Assembly: GCF_001413925.1 (NCBI RefSeq)
Contig: NZ_LBMJ01000001.1
Span: 1,652,001 to 1,716,000 of the forward strand
DNA length: 64,000 bases
Direction of reading: 5' to 3'
DNA from: Nonlabens sp. YIK11
Lineage (GTDB): Bacteria > Bacteroidota > Bacteroidia > Flavobacteriales > Flavobacteriaceae
Shown here: piece after piece, positions 27,922 through 36,616 of the stretch
Layout of the letters: each line of letters starts with the position of its first letter
Position numbering within the stretch: the stretch's first letter is position 1
Position numbers and translations under genes: made by a program
The notes under the pieces: model-generated
Database searches by the model: none
What the model was told of the DNA's origin: nothing
Seen by the model: only the letters and a program-made list of their open reading frames with translations

Positions 27922-28834
27922 ATTGCGCCGAGATTTTGGTGGCATCATCACGGCTTTTTTCAATTTCATGAAGGCCAACATCAAAGGGCTGATCAATGTA
28001 TTTATTGGCTACAACGGGATTTTCTTCATCCTGTTTTTAATAAGCGTGTATTTCCTGGTAACAGGAATAGTAGAGTACATGGTCATGGAAAGCGGTGTCA
28101 TTCTAGGTAATAACTATGGCAATACAGATCAAGCTTCAATTATTATCGGGCTCTCCATCATGTTCTTGATTTTCCTGATTGCGCTGGCCAGCATTTTCAA
28201 TTACGCCATATCAAGCAGCTATCTATCCTTATACGAAACCGAAAAAACGAACAACTTGCCCAAAAAACTAGTATGGAGCAAAGCCAAAAGAGTTTTTTGG
28301 GGCGTTCTGCTACTAGCGCTGTGCGCCGTAGTTCTGTATTTTATCTATTTCATTGCACAAATTGTTCTCGCCTTTATACCGGTCCTGGGAACGATTATTT
28401 CCCTAATCATTGGACTGGGATTCAACGCTTGGATCAGTCTCTCCATCTTTAGTTATGTGCACAATGAAGAGCATAATGTTTTTGACGCTTTTGGCGAGGC
28501 GTGGCAATTGCTTTTCAGTGGTTTTTGGAGAACCGTAGGCGTCAATTTCGTTTTGGGTTTTTTGGTCCAGATCTGTCTGTTTGCTTTGCAAATAGGTCCA
28601 GCCATCATCGTTGGGATCATCACGTTTCACGCGATTGACAATGGCGAGGCCTTTGCTGACAGCACGTTAAGTCATATTTTGATCATTTTGATCGTGACTT
28701 TATTCTGCATCATGATCATGTTCATGCAGCTTATCTCACAGGTCATCAACGCCTTTCTATACTTCAATCTGCACGAGTTTAAACACAACATCTATTTGCG
28801 TTCACGCATTGAAAACATTGGAGCACAGGTATGA
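27899..28834 (+). CDS. Polytopic membrane protein of the MoxR/DUF58 operon
   Basis: 311 residues from the ATG at 27899, preferred over 27869 because it shortens a 53-base overlap to 23 bases and gives MSDYIEPRLRRDFGGIITAFFNF as a natural N-terminus. About six hydrophobic helices with alternating glycines. I recognise no named domain; the equivalent position in other Bacteroidota clusters holds an uncharacterised membrane protein. The overlap with the SpoIIM gene and the 4-base overlap with the DUF4129 gene indicate translational coupling. Confidence 0.75.
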   Translation: MSDYIEPRLRRDFGGIITAFFNFMKANIKGLINVFIGYNGIFFILFLISVYFLVTGIVEYMVMESGVILGNNYGNTDQASIIIGLSIMFLIFLIALASIFNYAISSSYLSLYETEKTNNLPKKLVWSKAKRVFWGVLLLALCAVVLYFIYFIAQIVLAFIPVLGTIISLIIGLGFNAWISLSIFSYVHNEEHNVFDAFGEAWQLLFSGFWRTVGVNFVLGFLVQICLFALQIGPAIIVGIITFHAIDNGEAFADSTLSHILIILIVTLFCIMIMFMQLISQVINAFLYFNLHEFKHNIYLRSRIENIGAQV

Positions 28835-29589
28835 AGCTGAAACTCTGTTTTATATTTATGCTGGTGTTCGCTTTCGCGAAAGCTCAAAACCTTCAAGATC
28901 TCGTTCCTGAAATTGAACAGCGACCGCGACAAATCACAGACACACTCGGTCGTGATTACGATGACCGTGTGATTGAGGTCAACGAGTTTCCAGAAAATCT
29001 AAACGAAAAATATTCGGGATCAGAGTTCGATTATGAGGACACCACTCAAGAAGCCGACAATTTTTTAACTGATTTCTTTGACTGGTTCTTCAAGAAGCTG
29101 GGCAGTTGGTTTGGTATCGACATCAGTCCATTCTGGGCTATCGTCATCAAATGGACCGTGTATGCCATTTTTGGAGGTATTGCCATCTATCTGCTCGTGC
29201 GACTCTTGACGGGCGAGAAAGCCTCTGGAATCAGAGCACGTGGCGGCGAGACCAGAAATCAAATCAAGATTGAGGAAACCCACATTAAAGAACTGGACCT
29301 CAATAAATTCATAAACGAGGCCATCGCAAACGGCAATTATCGCAATGCCATAAGGTATTTATATCTTAACTCACTCAAGAAGCTTAGTGCTGCTGGCAAG
29401 ATTGACTGGGATTTCCAGAAAACCAATGGTGACTACTATCGGGAGATCAAGGATGCCGCGTTAAAGGATCAGTTCCAGAAGGTTTCTTATTTGTACGACT
29501 ACGTTTGGTATGGAGAATTTGCCATTGATGAGTTCGCTTTCGCGAAAGCGAAACAACAATTTGAACTTCTCAACAAAAAAGCCGCCTGA
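28831..29589 (+). CDS. DUF4129 domain protein, signal peptide built by a palindrome copy
   Basis: 252 residues. Signal peptide LCFIFMLVFAFAKA, predicted cut before Gln 19. A soluble acidic stretch, a transmembrane helix (FWAIVIKWTVYAIFGGIAIYLLVRLL, ~107-132) and a cytoplasmic DUF4129 domain (EAIANGNYRNAIRYLYLNSLKKLSAAGKI, W..TNGDYYRE, YDYVWYGEF) follow. Family members accompany transglutaminase-like or MoxR/DUF58 genes. Two palindrome copies lie in this gene: one encodes FAFAKA at the signal-peptide end, the other AFAKA near the C-terminus. Confidence 0.85.
   Translation: MKLKLCFIFMLVFAFAKAQNLQDLVPEIEQRPRQITDTLGRDYDDRVIEVNEFPENLNEKYSGSEFDYEDTTQEADNFLTDFFDWFFKKLGSWFGIDISPFWAIVIKWTVYAIFGGIAIYLLVRLLTGEKASGIRARGGETRNQIKIEETHIKELDLNKFINEAIANGNYRNAIRYLYLNSLKKLSAAGKIDWDFQKTNGDYYREIKDAALKDQFQKVSYLYDYVWYGEFAIDEFAFAKAKQQFELLNKKAA
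28869..28884. repeat. 16-bp palindrome near-copy (1 mismatch) at a signal-peptide cleavage site
   Basis: CGCTTTCGCGAAAGCT, last base changed. It encodes AFAKA, residues 14-18, immediately before Gln 19, so A-K-A is the signal-peptidase motif. Confidence 0.9.
29535..29550. repeat. 16-bp palindrome copy (exact)
   Basis: Exact copy, 20 bp when extended (29533-29552), second copy in the DUF4129 gene, read as AFAKA (context DEFAFAKAKQQF) in the C-terminal helix. Confidence 0.95.
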
Positions 29590-30908
29590 TGGATAAGCGA
29601 TCAAAAATCATATTATTCGTACTGGGTGCCATTCTCGTGGGCCTTTTTGTGGTTGAGAGCAGCCGTCCCAAACCGGTCAACTGGCGACCCAGCTACACCA
29701 GCGGTGATAAGATCCCGTTGGGTGCGTTTGTTTTGTACGACAATCTTGATGAGATATTTGAAGGAGCACAGGTACAAAGTGTTGATCAGGTGCCTCTGGA
29801 TTTCTTGCGTGAGCATGAAGATGATACTGGTGCGACCTACATCTTTTTGAACAACTACTTGGAGTTTGACGCCACTGAAACTGATTATCTCCTGGACTTT
29901 GTGGCGCGTGGCAATAAGGTGTTTATTTCCAGTTCCAGCGCTTATGGTTCTTTGGCAGACACCTTAGGACTAGAGACCAGTTCCAGCAGTTATTATATGG
30001 ATACCAGTAACGACACCATAAGAACACGATTGACAAATAAGGCTTTTAAGGATCGCAGTTATGTGTATCATCGTGAAGGCAGCTATCGCTATTTTGAACG
30101 TTATGATACGTTGCGTACTAAGGTGTTGGGCGAGGTTCTTGCTTTTAACCCAGAAGGTAATTATCTGGAATCGATGTTTGAAAACGAGAATGACGACGAA
30201 GATCTGGACAACATCATAGATAAAGATCCGGATAGTTTCAAGGCCATGAAGGCGATGGAGATTAAAACCAGAAAAACACCTCAAGTGAATTTTGTCGAAG
30301 TCACGGTAGGCGATGGTGCCATTTATTATAACTTGAGTCCTGTTGCCTACAGTAATTATTATATGCTTAATGGCAAGCAGCAATATGTTGCAGAATCTTT
30401 GTCCTATCTCAAAAATGACAAGATTTACTTTGATGATTATGGGAAGTCGGGCAGGCGAGTGGTCACGTCTCCGTTGCGATTCATTTTATCTCAAGCCTCA
30501 CTGAGATGGGCCTATTATCTGGCTATTGCTGGAATTTTGCTCTATATGGTTTTTGTAAGTAAACGCGAGCAGCGCATCGTTCCTGTGATCAAGCCGCTTG
30601 AAAATGCTACGGTAGAATTTACCAAGACCATAGGTAATCTATACTATCAAAGTGGTGACTACACCAGTATTGTGGACAAGAAGATCACATTCTTTTTAGA
30701 ACGCGTGCGCAGTAATTACTACATGAATACTGAAAAGCTGGATGGGGCTTTTATTAAAAGGTTATCGGCAAAAGCGGCGAGACCGTTAAACCAGACGCAA
30801 GAGCTTATCCAATACATCAATACACTTAGGGCAAAACCTTTGCACAATCAATACGAACTGAAACAACTTAACAAACTCATTGACGCGTTTTTTAAAGACA
30901 CTAAATAA
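29589..30908 (+). CDS. DUF4350 domain protein
   Basis: 439 residues. An N-terminal transmembrane segment (IILFVLGAILVGLFVVES), then PVNWRPSYTSGDKIPLGAFVLYDNLDEIF, a GATYIFLNNYLEFDATETDYLLDFVARGNKVFISS block typical of DUF4350, a second transmembrane helix near residue 310 (LRWAYYLAIAGILLYMVFVSK), and a cytoplasmic tail. A DUF4350-type periplasmic domain between two spans is the known plan in MoxR/DUF58 clusters. Starts with a 1-base overlap on the DUF4129 stop and shares a 1-base overlap with the MoxR gene. Confidence 0.85.
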   Translation: MDKRSKIILFVLGAILVGLFVVESSRPKPVNWRPSYTSGDKIPLGAFVLYDNLDEIFEGAQVQSVDQVPLDFLREHEDDTGATYIFLNNYLEFDATETDYLLDFVARGNKVFISSSSAYGSLADTLGLETSSSSYYMDTSNDTIRTRLTNKAFKDRSYVYHREGSYRYFERYDTLRTKVLGEVLAFNPEGNYLESMFENENDDEDLDNIIDKDPDSFKAMKAMEIKTRKTPQVNFVEVTVGDGAIYYNLSPVAYSNYYMLNGKQQYVAESLSYLKNDKIYFDDYGKSGRRVVTSPLRFILSQASLRWAYYLAIAGILLYMVFVSKREQRIVPVIKPLENATVEFTKTIGNLYYQSGDYTSIVDKKITFFLERVRSNYYMNTEKLDGAFIKRLSAKAARPLNQTQELIQYINTLRAKPLHNQYELKQLNKLIDAFFKDTK

Positions 30909-32029
30909 TGGAAGAGAATAACAACCCAACACCAGAAGATCACAACCAGAATCTTCCAGAGCCAGCGCAAAAGCAGCATGTGCACCAGCCAGAAAGTGAA
31001 GTCTCACCAGAATCAGCTGCTGTGCAAACACCTGCTACAGATAATATCAATAGCGACGATCTAAAGTTTAGCAGTCGTGTTGACCTCACAGAATTATCCA
31101 GCGCTGTAGTCAAGATTAAAGAAGAGCTGCGCAAGGTGATTATAGGTCAAGAAGAAATGATCGATTTGTTGATCGTCTCCATACTTGCAAACGGTCACTC
31201 GCTTATTGAAGGAGTTCCTGGTGTTGCCAAGACGGTAACTGCAAAGCTACTGGCCAAAACCATGCAGGTAGGATTCTCAAGAATTCAATTCACTCCAGAT
31301 TTGATGCCTAGTGATATTTTGGGAACCTCGGTTTTTTCCATGAAAAACAACGAATTTGAGTTTAAGCAAGGTCCTATATTCTCTAATATCATTTTGATCG
31401 ACGAGATCAACCGTGCTCCAGCTAAAACCCAAGCCGCACTGTTTGAAGCGATGGCAGAGCGACAGGTCACCATTGATGGTAAGGAATATGTGATGGAGAA
31501 ACCGTTTTTGGTTTTTGCCACTCAAAACCCAGTGGAACAGGAAGGAACTTATAGATTGCCCGAAGCGCAGCTGGATCGATTCCTTTTCAAGATCAACGTA
31601 TCGTACCCTAATCTGGAAGAGGAAATCAAAATATTGGAAGGCAACCATAACCGCAAAAACTCAGATCCAGAATCCATGATTGAAGGCATCATGAGTGCTG
31701 CACAAATTGTACAGCATCAGGAAACGGTAAAAGGTATTGTGGTTGAGGACAATTTGATCAAGTACATTGCAGAGATCGTATTAAACACGCGTAACAACGC
31801 CAATCTTTACCTAGGAGCTTCTCCTAGAGCTTCTATTGCCATCATGAATGGCTCTAAAGCGTATGCAGCCATTATGGGACGTGATTTTGTAACTCCAGAC
31901 GATGTGAAATATATCGCCAAGGCGGTAATGAGACACCGCATCATTCTTACTCCAGAACGTGAAATGGAAGGATTCACGGCAGATCGAGCCGTTGCTCAAA
32001 TTTTAGAAACCATCGAGATACCACGATAG
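30908..32029 (+). CDS. MoxR family AAA+ ATPase
   Basis: 373 residues. A proline- and acid-rich N-terminal extension (about 60 residues) precedes the ATPase: Walker A GVPGVAKT, Walker B IILIDEINRAPAKTQ, sensor FLVFATQNPVEQEGTYRLPEAQLDRF, then the helical lid domain. MoxR ATPases remodel client proteins, often DUF58/VWA proteins encoded next door, as here. The start and stop each overlap the neighbouring genes by one base, so this is a tightly coupled operon. Confidence 0.93.
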   Translation: MEENNNPTPEDHNQNLPEPAQKQHVHQPESEVSPESAAVQTPATDNINSDDLKFSSRVDLTELSSAVVKIKEELRKVIIGQEEMIDLLIVSILANGHSLIEGVPGVAKTVTAKLLAKTMQVGFSRIQFTPDLMPSDILGTSVFSMKNNEFEFKQGPIFSNIILIDEINRAPAKTQAALFEAMAERQVTIDGKEYVMEKPFLVFATQNPVEQEGTYRLPEAQLDRFLFKINVSYPNLEEEIKILEGNHNRKNSDPESMIEGIMSAAQIVQHQETVKGIVVEDNLIKYIAEIVLNTRNNANLYLGASPRASIAIMNGSKAYAAIMGRDFVTPDDVKYIAKAVMRHRIILTPEREMEGFTADRAVAQILETIEIPR

Positions 32030-33363
32030 TGAAGAAAATCTATAAAGCCCTATTCCTAAGCAAACGATTTTTCCAAGTATTACTTGGTTTGATTGTGCTA
32101 TTCATTGTGTCGTTCTTCTTTGAACGACTCATTGACTATCTGGTCATAGGTTTTTTTATATTAATCGGTCTTCTTGTAGTTGACCTGATACTGATTTACG
32201 GCAAGAGTAAAGGCATTAAAGCCAGCAGGATTTTACCAGACAAGTTCTCAAATGGTGATGAGAATCCAGTTGAGATAAAGGCCCAAAACCAATATGGTTT
32301 TAAGACGTATCTGCGCATTATTGATGAATTGCCCATTCAATTTCAAAAGCGAGATTTTAAAATTGAAACAGAACTCAAGTCTGGAGCCATGCAAACTATG
32401 ATGTACACGGCTAGACCTACAGAGCGTGGTGAGTTTCATTTTGGATCCCTAAATGTCTTTGTAAAGTCTGGAATAGGTTTGACCTGGCGCAAGTACATTT
32501 TTGACCATGATGCCATGGTTCCCAATTATCCATCCTTTTTGCAAATGCGCAAATACGAGTTAATGGCGTTCACCAACAAGCTCAAGGATTATGGAATGAA
32601 GAAGATACGTCGCATAGGCCACACCATGGAGTTTGAACAAATCAAGGACTACATACTGGGTGATGATGTGCGTAATATCAACTGGAAGGCGACGGCTAAG
32701 CGCAACCAATTGATGATCAATCAATTTCAAGATGAGAAGTCGCAACCTGTGTATAGTGTGATTGATAAAGGTAGGGTGATGAAGATGCCTTTTGAAGAAT
32801 TGAAGTTGGTCGACTATGCGATTAATGCGACTCTGGTGATTTCTAACATTGCTCTTAAAAAAGGTGATAAGGCTGGAATGTTCAGTTTTTCCAGTAGGGT
32901 TGATAATCAGGTGATGGCGCAGAAGAGATCTTCACAAATGAATTTGATTTTAGAGACCTTGTATAACTTGGATACCGACTTTCGCGAAAGCGATTTCTCA
33001 CGTCTCTACATTGACATCAAGCGAAAAATTACACAGCGTAGTTTATTATTGCTCTACACCAATTTTGAAACGCTAGACGCGCTACACCGCCAATTACCCT
33101 ATTTGCAGGCGATTGCAAAGAACCACTTGCTTGTGGTGATCTTTTTTGAAAACACAGAACTGTCCAGCATGTTGAAGGAAAAAGCGGAAACGACCCAAGA
33201 GATTTTTACTAAAACGATCGCAGAGAAGTTTGCTTACGAAAAAAAGCTCATCGTTAATGAGCTTAATAAATTTGGGATTCAAACGATATTGACAAAGCCT
33301 CAAGAGCTTACCGTCAATACCATCAATAAATATCTAGAAATTAAGGCTAGAGGATTGTTGTAG
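32029..33363 (+). CDS. DUF58 domain protein, GTG start
   Basis: 444 residues with a GTG start overlapping the MoxR stop (TAGTG). Two N-terminal membrane helices (about 13-55), then the DUF58 domain with GDDVRNINWKATAKRNQLMINQFQDE, the core of the family, and a VWA-like tail. It probably binds the MoxR ATPase and partners in an envelope-linked complex. A damaged palindrome (32977-32992) encodes FRES, the third possible reading frame of the repeat. Confidence 0.88.
   Translation: MKKIYKALFLSKRFFQVLLGLIVLFIVSFFFERLIDYLVIGFFILIGLLVVDLILIYGKSKGIKASRILPDKFSNGDENPVEIKAQNQYGFKTYLRIIDELPIQFQKRDFKIETELKSGAMQTMMYTARPTERGEFHFGSLNVFVKSGIGLTWRKYIFDHDAMVPNYPSFLQMRKYELMAFTNKLKDYGMKKIRRIGHTMEFEQIKDYILGDDVRNINWKATAKRNQLMINQFQDEKSQPVYSVIDKGRVMKMPFEELKLVDYAINATLVISNIALKKGDKAGMFSFSSRVDNQVMAQKRSSQMNLILETLYNLDTDFRESDFSRLYIDIKRKITQRSLLLLYTNFETLDALHRQLPYLQAIAKNHLLVVIFFENTELSSMLKEKAETTQEIFTKTIAEKFAYEKKLIVNELNKFGIQTILTKPQELTVNTINKYLEIKARGLL
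32977..32992. repeat. 16-bp palindrome near-copy (2 mismatches)
   Basis: GACTTTCGCGAAAGCG: the first two bases differ from the consensus. Inside the DUF58 gene, read as FRES (context DTDFRESDFS). Confidence 0.75.
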
Positions 33364-33372
33364 TAATGTTAC

Positions 33373-33567
33373 CTATGACAATTCCATATTAAGGGCCTTG
33401 CGAGTAGAGGTTATCTCTTCGTACAAAGCTTTTGCTTTATCGTGAATTCTAGCAGCGCGTTCACGGTCCTTTAGAGAGATTTCAAACGACTTGCGCATTA
33501 GGTTGCAATATCTTTTCTCTTTAAGGTTAAGTGTCTTTTCTGCTTGCTCTATTTCAATATCGGTCAT
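33373..33567 (-). CDS. Small charged helical protein, unknown
   Basis: 64 residues, almost entirely helical by composition (IEIEQAEKTLNLKEKRY, AARIHDKAKALYEEITSTRKAL) and rich in Lys/Glu/Arg, like a short coiled coil. No family recognised. It converges on the DUF58 gene with 9 bases between stops. An ORF this short could be chance, but charge pattern and clean start support it. Confidence 0.5.
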   Translation of the reverse strand: MTDIEIEQAEKTLNLKEKRYCNLMRKSFEISLKDRERAARIHDKAKALYEEITSTRKALNMELS

Positions 33568-33674
33568 GGTACTCTAAAAACTATTAATGGTCAAAATTAA
33601 AAGTTTCAACCAATAATGTTTTTAATAAAGTATTAATCTAAGTTAAGAAAGTCTAAAAACCTTGAGCTAATGGT

Positions 33675-34379
33675 CTAGTCTTGAAGCGCAAATACACGTC
33701 TAAGAAGATCTGTAGTTCGCGCGTTGACAGATTCACGGATCTGAATTTCTTCTTGTGCGATCATGGTGAAAACACCTTCCAATGCCTTTTGGGTTACATA
33801 ATCTCTTAAATCAGGATTGACATCATTAAGCAATGGGATCGAATTGTATCGCGTGATGGCGTCGCTCCATAATTTGGTCGCGCCTACTTCACTTAGGTTT
33901 TTATCAATTACGGGTGAGAATTTATCATAAAGGCTTTGCTGCGTTTTTGATTGCAGATAACTGGTGGCGGCGCGTTGATCGCCTAGCAAAATGTTTTTTG
34001 CATCTGCAAAAGTGATGTCTTTTACGGCATCCACAAAAATGGGAAGTGCTTCTTTGGTCGCTTCTTCTGCAGCTCGATTCAATAGTTTGAGACCTTCATC
34101 TGCGACGCTTCCTAAACCGATTTTACGCAGACCGCTATCCACATCCTGTAATTCTTGCGGCAACAATATCTTTACGGTTTCATTCTTAAAAAAGCCATCT
34201 CTAGAGGATAATTTGGTCACTTGTTGATTGACGCCCTTATCAAGTGCCTGCCTCAAACCGTTGCCTATATCTGCTTGTGAAAGCGCTCCGCTTTGTGGTA
34301 ACTGGCTGGCGATGGATTGAAGTTCTGCACAGCTGGAAAGCATCATGCAAGCAACGAATAGTAGGATGATTTTCTTCAT
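33675..34379 (-). CDS. DUF4197 lipoprotein
   Basis: 234 residues with lipobox MMLSSC (Cys 17). The mature part matches DUF4197: ALSQADIGNGLRQALDKGVNQQV, DGFFKNETVKILLPQEL, NRAAEEATKEALPIFVDAVKDITFADAKNILLGDQRAATSYLQ, and PVIDKNLSEVGATKLW. The family is periplasmic and helical with unknown function. The gene is divergent from the next lipoprotein. Confidence 0.88.
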   Translation of the reverse strand: MKKIILLFVACMMLSSCAELQSIASQLPQSGALSQADIGNGLRQALDKGVNQQVTKLSSRDGFFKNETVKILLPQELQDVDSGLRKIGLGSVADEGLKLLNRAAEEATKEALPIFVDAVKDITFADAKNILLGDQRAATSYLQSKTQQSLYDKFSPVIDKNLSEVGATKLWSDAITRYNSIPLLNDVNPDLRDYVTQKALEGVFTMIAQEEIQIRESVNARTTDLLRRVFALQD

Positions 34380-34488
34380 GGATTAGGGTTTTATCAAATA
34401 TAACTTTTAATTGTTTGCAGGGAATTTCTTTAATTTTTCAATAACGGAATAATGCTTGATGTGCCTTTCTAAACCCAAACCAACCTGC

Positions 34489-35019
34489 ATGCGCAATTTT
34501 ATCCTTTTAGCAGTCCTTGCTGTTTTGACTTCATCCTGTATATCTCAAAGAGGACTGGAACGAAATTCTGATTTCAAAGCCGATCTGTTTTCTGCAAAAC
34601 AATTGAACGGTGTCTATCAAAACGCCATTCCAGAGGATCCAGCAAATAGTCTATGGCAGGATTTGTATAAGAATAAATCCCATAAGGATCTTTTGTTCAA
34701 TGCAGACAATACGCAGGTAGAGTTGAACCTTGTTGACAATAACAAATTAGTAGTGACATTGTATCGTTACGGTAGAAAGGAAGATGAGCTGATTTTTAAA
34801 GGGAAAATCAAAAACGGATACTTTGCCATCAACCGAAAATTAACGCTTATTCCATTACCCTTTTTCTACTATCATAAAGAGAACAAGACGATCATAGGCA
34901 ATGATGATGAAGGGAATCTGGTGCTGGTTCAGGGTAAAATGTTGGAATATGTGGTTTTGTTATCGCTTATAGGTGGTGATCGTGATACTATATCTGCTCG
35001 TTACGAGAAGCTGGATTGA
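34489..35019 (+). CDS. Lipoprotein of unknown function
   Basis: 176 residues. The ATG at 34489 is preferred over 34456 because it begins directly with a lipoprotein signal (MRNFILLAVLAVLTSSC, Cys 17). The mature part is strand-rich (ADNTQVELNLVDNNKLVVTLYRYGRKEDELIFKG) and looks like a small beta-barrel or lipocalin-like protein, but no motif fixes this. It ends just before a bidirectional terminator. Confidence 0.7.
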   Translation: MRNFILLAVLAVLTSSCISQRGLERNSDFKADLFSAKQLNGVYQNAIPEDPANSLWQDLYKNKSHKDLLFNADNTQVELNLVDNNKLVVTLYRYGRKEDELIFKGKIKNGYFAINRKLTLIPLPFFYYHKENKTIIGNDDEGNLVLVQGKMLEYVVLLSLIGGDRDTISARYEKLD

Positions 35020-35050
35020 TCGAGCAATCTACCGAGAAACGTCCACACAC

Positions 35051-35088
35051 AAAAAGTCCCGAAAAGCATGGCTCTTCGGGACTTTTTT
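35051..35088. terminator. Bidirectional rho-independent terminator
   Basis: Stem AAAAAGTCCCGAA.. with ..TTCGGGACTTTTTT, a long near-perfect hairpin with an A-run before and T-run after. It suits both the lipoprotein ending at 35019 and the minus-strand gene ending at 35115. Confidence 0.88.
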
Positions 35089-35114
35089 AATTTTTAAAAT
35101 TAGCTTTAAAAGAA

Positions 35115-35363
35115 CTAGGCGTCTATGGAGCCCATCACTTTTTGTGCAAATGCATTAGCAGCTTCAATACCACTCATACCGTTCTCCACATTGTTGTGTA
35201 CTTCAATGGCTCCACAAATGTTAGTGATCAATTCACCCACCACATCCATTTCCTCATCAGTCACAGATCTATGTTCTGTAAAGTGCTCTAGTACTTCAAG
35301 CGTTGTTTCCAACTGCTCCTTGCTAGCTCCTTTTTGAAAGTGTCTAATTACTGGTAACTTCAT
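35115..35363 (-). CDS. DUF6952-type small conserved protein
   Basis: 82 residues from ATG 35363, preferred over 35387 since MKLPVIRHFQKGASKEQLETTLEVLEHFTEH matches the flavobacterial family start. Helical, with one Cys (ITNICGAIE). I recall it being coded beside the Prx/Trx genes in many flavobacteria; its role in redox defence is only suggested by context. Its start overlaps the thioredoxin stop by 20 bases. Confidence 0.75.
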   Translation of the reverse strand: MKLPVIRHFQKGASKEQLETTLEVLEHFTEHRSVTDEEMDVVGELITNICGAIEVHNNVENGMSGIEAANAFAQKVMGSIDA

Positions 35364-35655
35364 GTACGAGGTCTTTAAGATTTTCAAATTTGTTAGTCTG
35401 TACTTGGTTCACAAATGCACCATCCTTGAACGTGGCAAACGTAGGTAGGTTATCTACCGTCGCCAGTTTTCTGGATTCTGGATACTTCTCTGCATCTGCA
35501 AGGATAAAGATCGTGTCTTCGTTCTCGCTAGCCAGTTTCTTGAACTTAGGCTTCATCACGCGACAGTTACCGCACCAGCTCGCCATGAATTGGACCACTA
35601 CTTTTTTATTTCCTGCTACAATCTCTTGTAGGTTATCTTGTTCTAGTGTTTGCAT
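35344..35655 (-). CDS. Thioredoxin family protein (WCGNC)
   Basis: 103 residues, single thioredoxin domain, no signal peptide, so cytoplasmic. Active site WCGNC (Cys 28 and 31) within FMASWCGNCRVMKPKFKKLA; a cis-Pro segment NLPTFATFKDG follows. Likely the electron donor for the peroxiredoxin encoded upstream, with reducing power from TrxB (44429). Confidence 0.9.
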   Translation of the reverse strand: MQTLEQDNLQEIVAGNKKVVVQFMASWCGNCRVMKPKFKKLASENEDTIFILADAEKYPESRKLATVDNLPTFATFKDGAFVNQVQTNKFENLKDLVHEVTSN

Positions 35656-35844
35656 TTTTTAGTATTTAGAGGTTAGTATCTAGTAGCTAGACTAGAGAAA
35701 TACGGTTGCATTTCTCTAGTCACTACCATTTACTAATAACTTCAATAAATGATTTTATGGGACTTGTCAAATAGTATTTAGTAATCGTTTCTTAAAGCAA
35801 AGCGTAGCGCCAAGTACTAAATACTACATACTAACTATTAAAAT
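35656..35844. repeat. Prx-Trx spacer with inverted repeats
   Basis: Contains a perfect 12-bp stem with an 8-base loop (GACTAGAGAAAT 35690-35701 and ATTTCTCTAGTC 35710-35721), and a separate inverted pair AGTATTTAGTA (35773-35783) with TACTAAATACT (35815-35825). Neither has a T-run, so they look regulatory or structural rather than terminators. Additional TAGTATTTAG-like words are scattered through it. Confidence 0.55.
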
Positions 35845-36480
35845 TTAGTTTTGGGACAAGTACGCTGCAGTTGCTAGACGATCTGCCTTCATGGCATCTT
35901 TACCTTCTTCCCAGTTTGCTGGACATACCTCACCGTTTTTCTGTACGTGTGTGTACGCATCGATCATTCTTAGGAATTCATTTACGTTACGTCCTACAGG
36001 CATGTGGTTCACACCTTCATGAAATACCGTTCCTTCTTCATCGATCAAATATGTCGCGCGGAATGATACGTTATCACCCTTCAACAAATATCCTTCAAGG
36101 TCATCGTTGTACTCTTCATCTGCATCTAGGATGTCTAGCATTGTAGATAGGTTACGATTAGAGTCTGCGATAAGTGGATACGTGATTCCTTCAATACCAC
36201 CGTCATCTTTTGCCGTGTTCAACCATGCAAAGTGAACTTCTGCGGTATCACAAGATGCGCCAATGATCAAGGTGTTTCTTTTTTCAAATTCAGGTAATGC
36301 TTCTTGGAATGCGTGAAGTTCTGTTGGGCAAACAAAGGTGAAATCCTTTGGATACCAGAATAATAATACTTTTTTGTTGTTGTTTCTTGCTTCTTCCAGT
36401 ACGTTGATTTGAAAGGTGTCACCCATTTCGTTCATCGCGTTTACTGTCAAGTCTGGAAATTTTCTGCCTACTATAGCCAT
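35845..36480 (-). CDS. 2-Cys peroxiredoxin (AhpC/Prx type)
   Basis: 211 residues from ATG 36480; the upstream in-frame extension from 36543 is rejected because it reads through the promoter and the palindrome. Reduces hydrogen peroxide and organic hydroperoxides. Peroxidatic Cys 51 in DFTFVCPTE, resolving Cys in GEVCPANW near the C-terminus. The Prx-Trx-DUF6952 order points to a self-contained peroxide-reduction unit. Confidence 0.93.
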   Translation of the reverse strand: MAIVGRKFPDLTVNAMNEMGDTFQINVLEEARNNNKKVLLFWYPKDFTFVCPTELHAFQEALPEFEKRNTLIIGASCDTAEVHFAWLNTAKDDGGIEGITYPLIADSNRNLSTMLDILDADEEYNDDLEGYLLKGDNVSFRATYLIDEEGTVFHEGVNHMPVGRNVNEFLRMIDAYTHVQKNGEVCPANWEEGKDAMKADRLATAAYLSQN

Positions 36481-36507
36481 TACAATTTTGTTTTTTATTT
36501 GAGGGTG

Positions 36508-36538
36508 CAAAAGTAGTCTTCGCTTTCGCGAAAGCGAA
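36508..36538 (-). promoter_or_regulatory. Peroxiredoxin promoter with embedded palindrome
   Basis: On the minus strand: 20-bp palindrome (36538-36519), then 3 bases, then TACTTTTG (36515-36508), a perfect -7 box. The palindrome covers the spacer and the place of the -33 element. ATG follows 28 bases later. A protein binding the palindrome would block RNA polymerase. Confidence 0.55.
36521..36536. repeat. 16-bp palindrome copy (exact) in the peroxiredoxin promoter
   Basis: Exact copy (20 bp extended, 36519-36538), outside any coding region, directly upstream of a -7 box. Confidence 0.95.
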
Positions 36539-36616
36539 CTCATTACGATCTAGTTGCCCCATTCATTCATAGAATAAAACAATAGCCCTGATGTAATGAA
36601 ACAAATTTGATTAGTG

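Noticed and set aside
36481..36543. Longer start of the peroxiredoxin (MSSLSRKR...)
   Set aside because: The extension is only the palindrome and promoter read in frame; the family starts at MAIVGRKFP.
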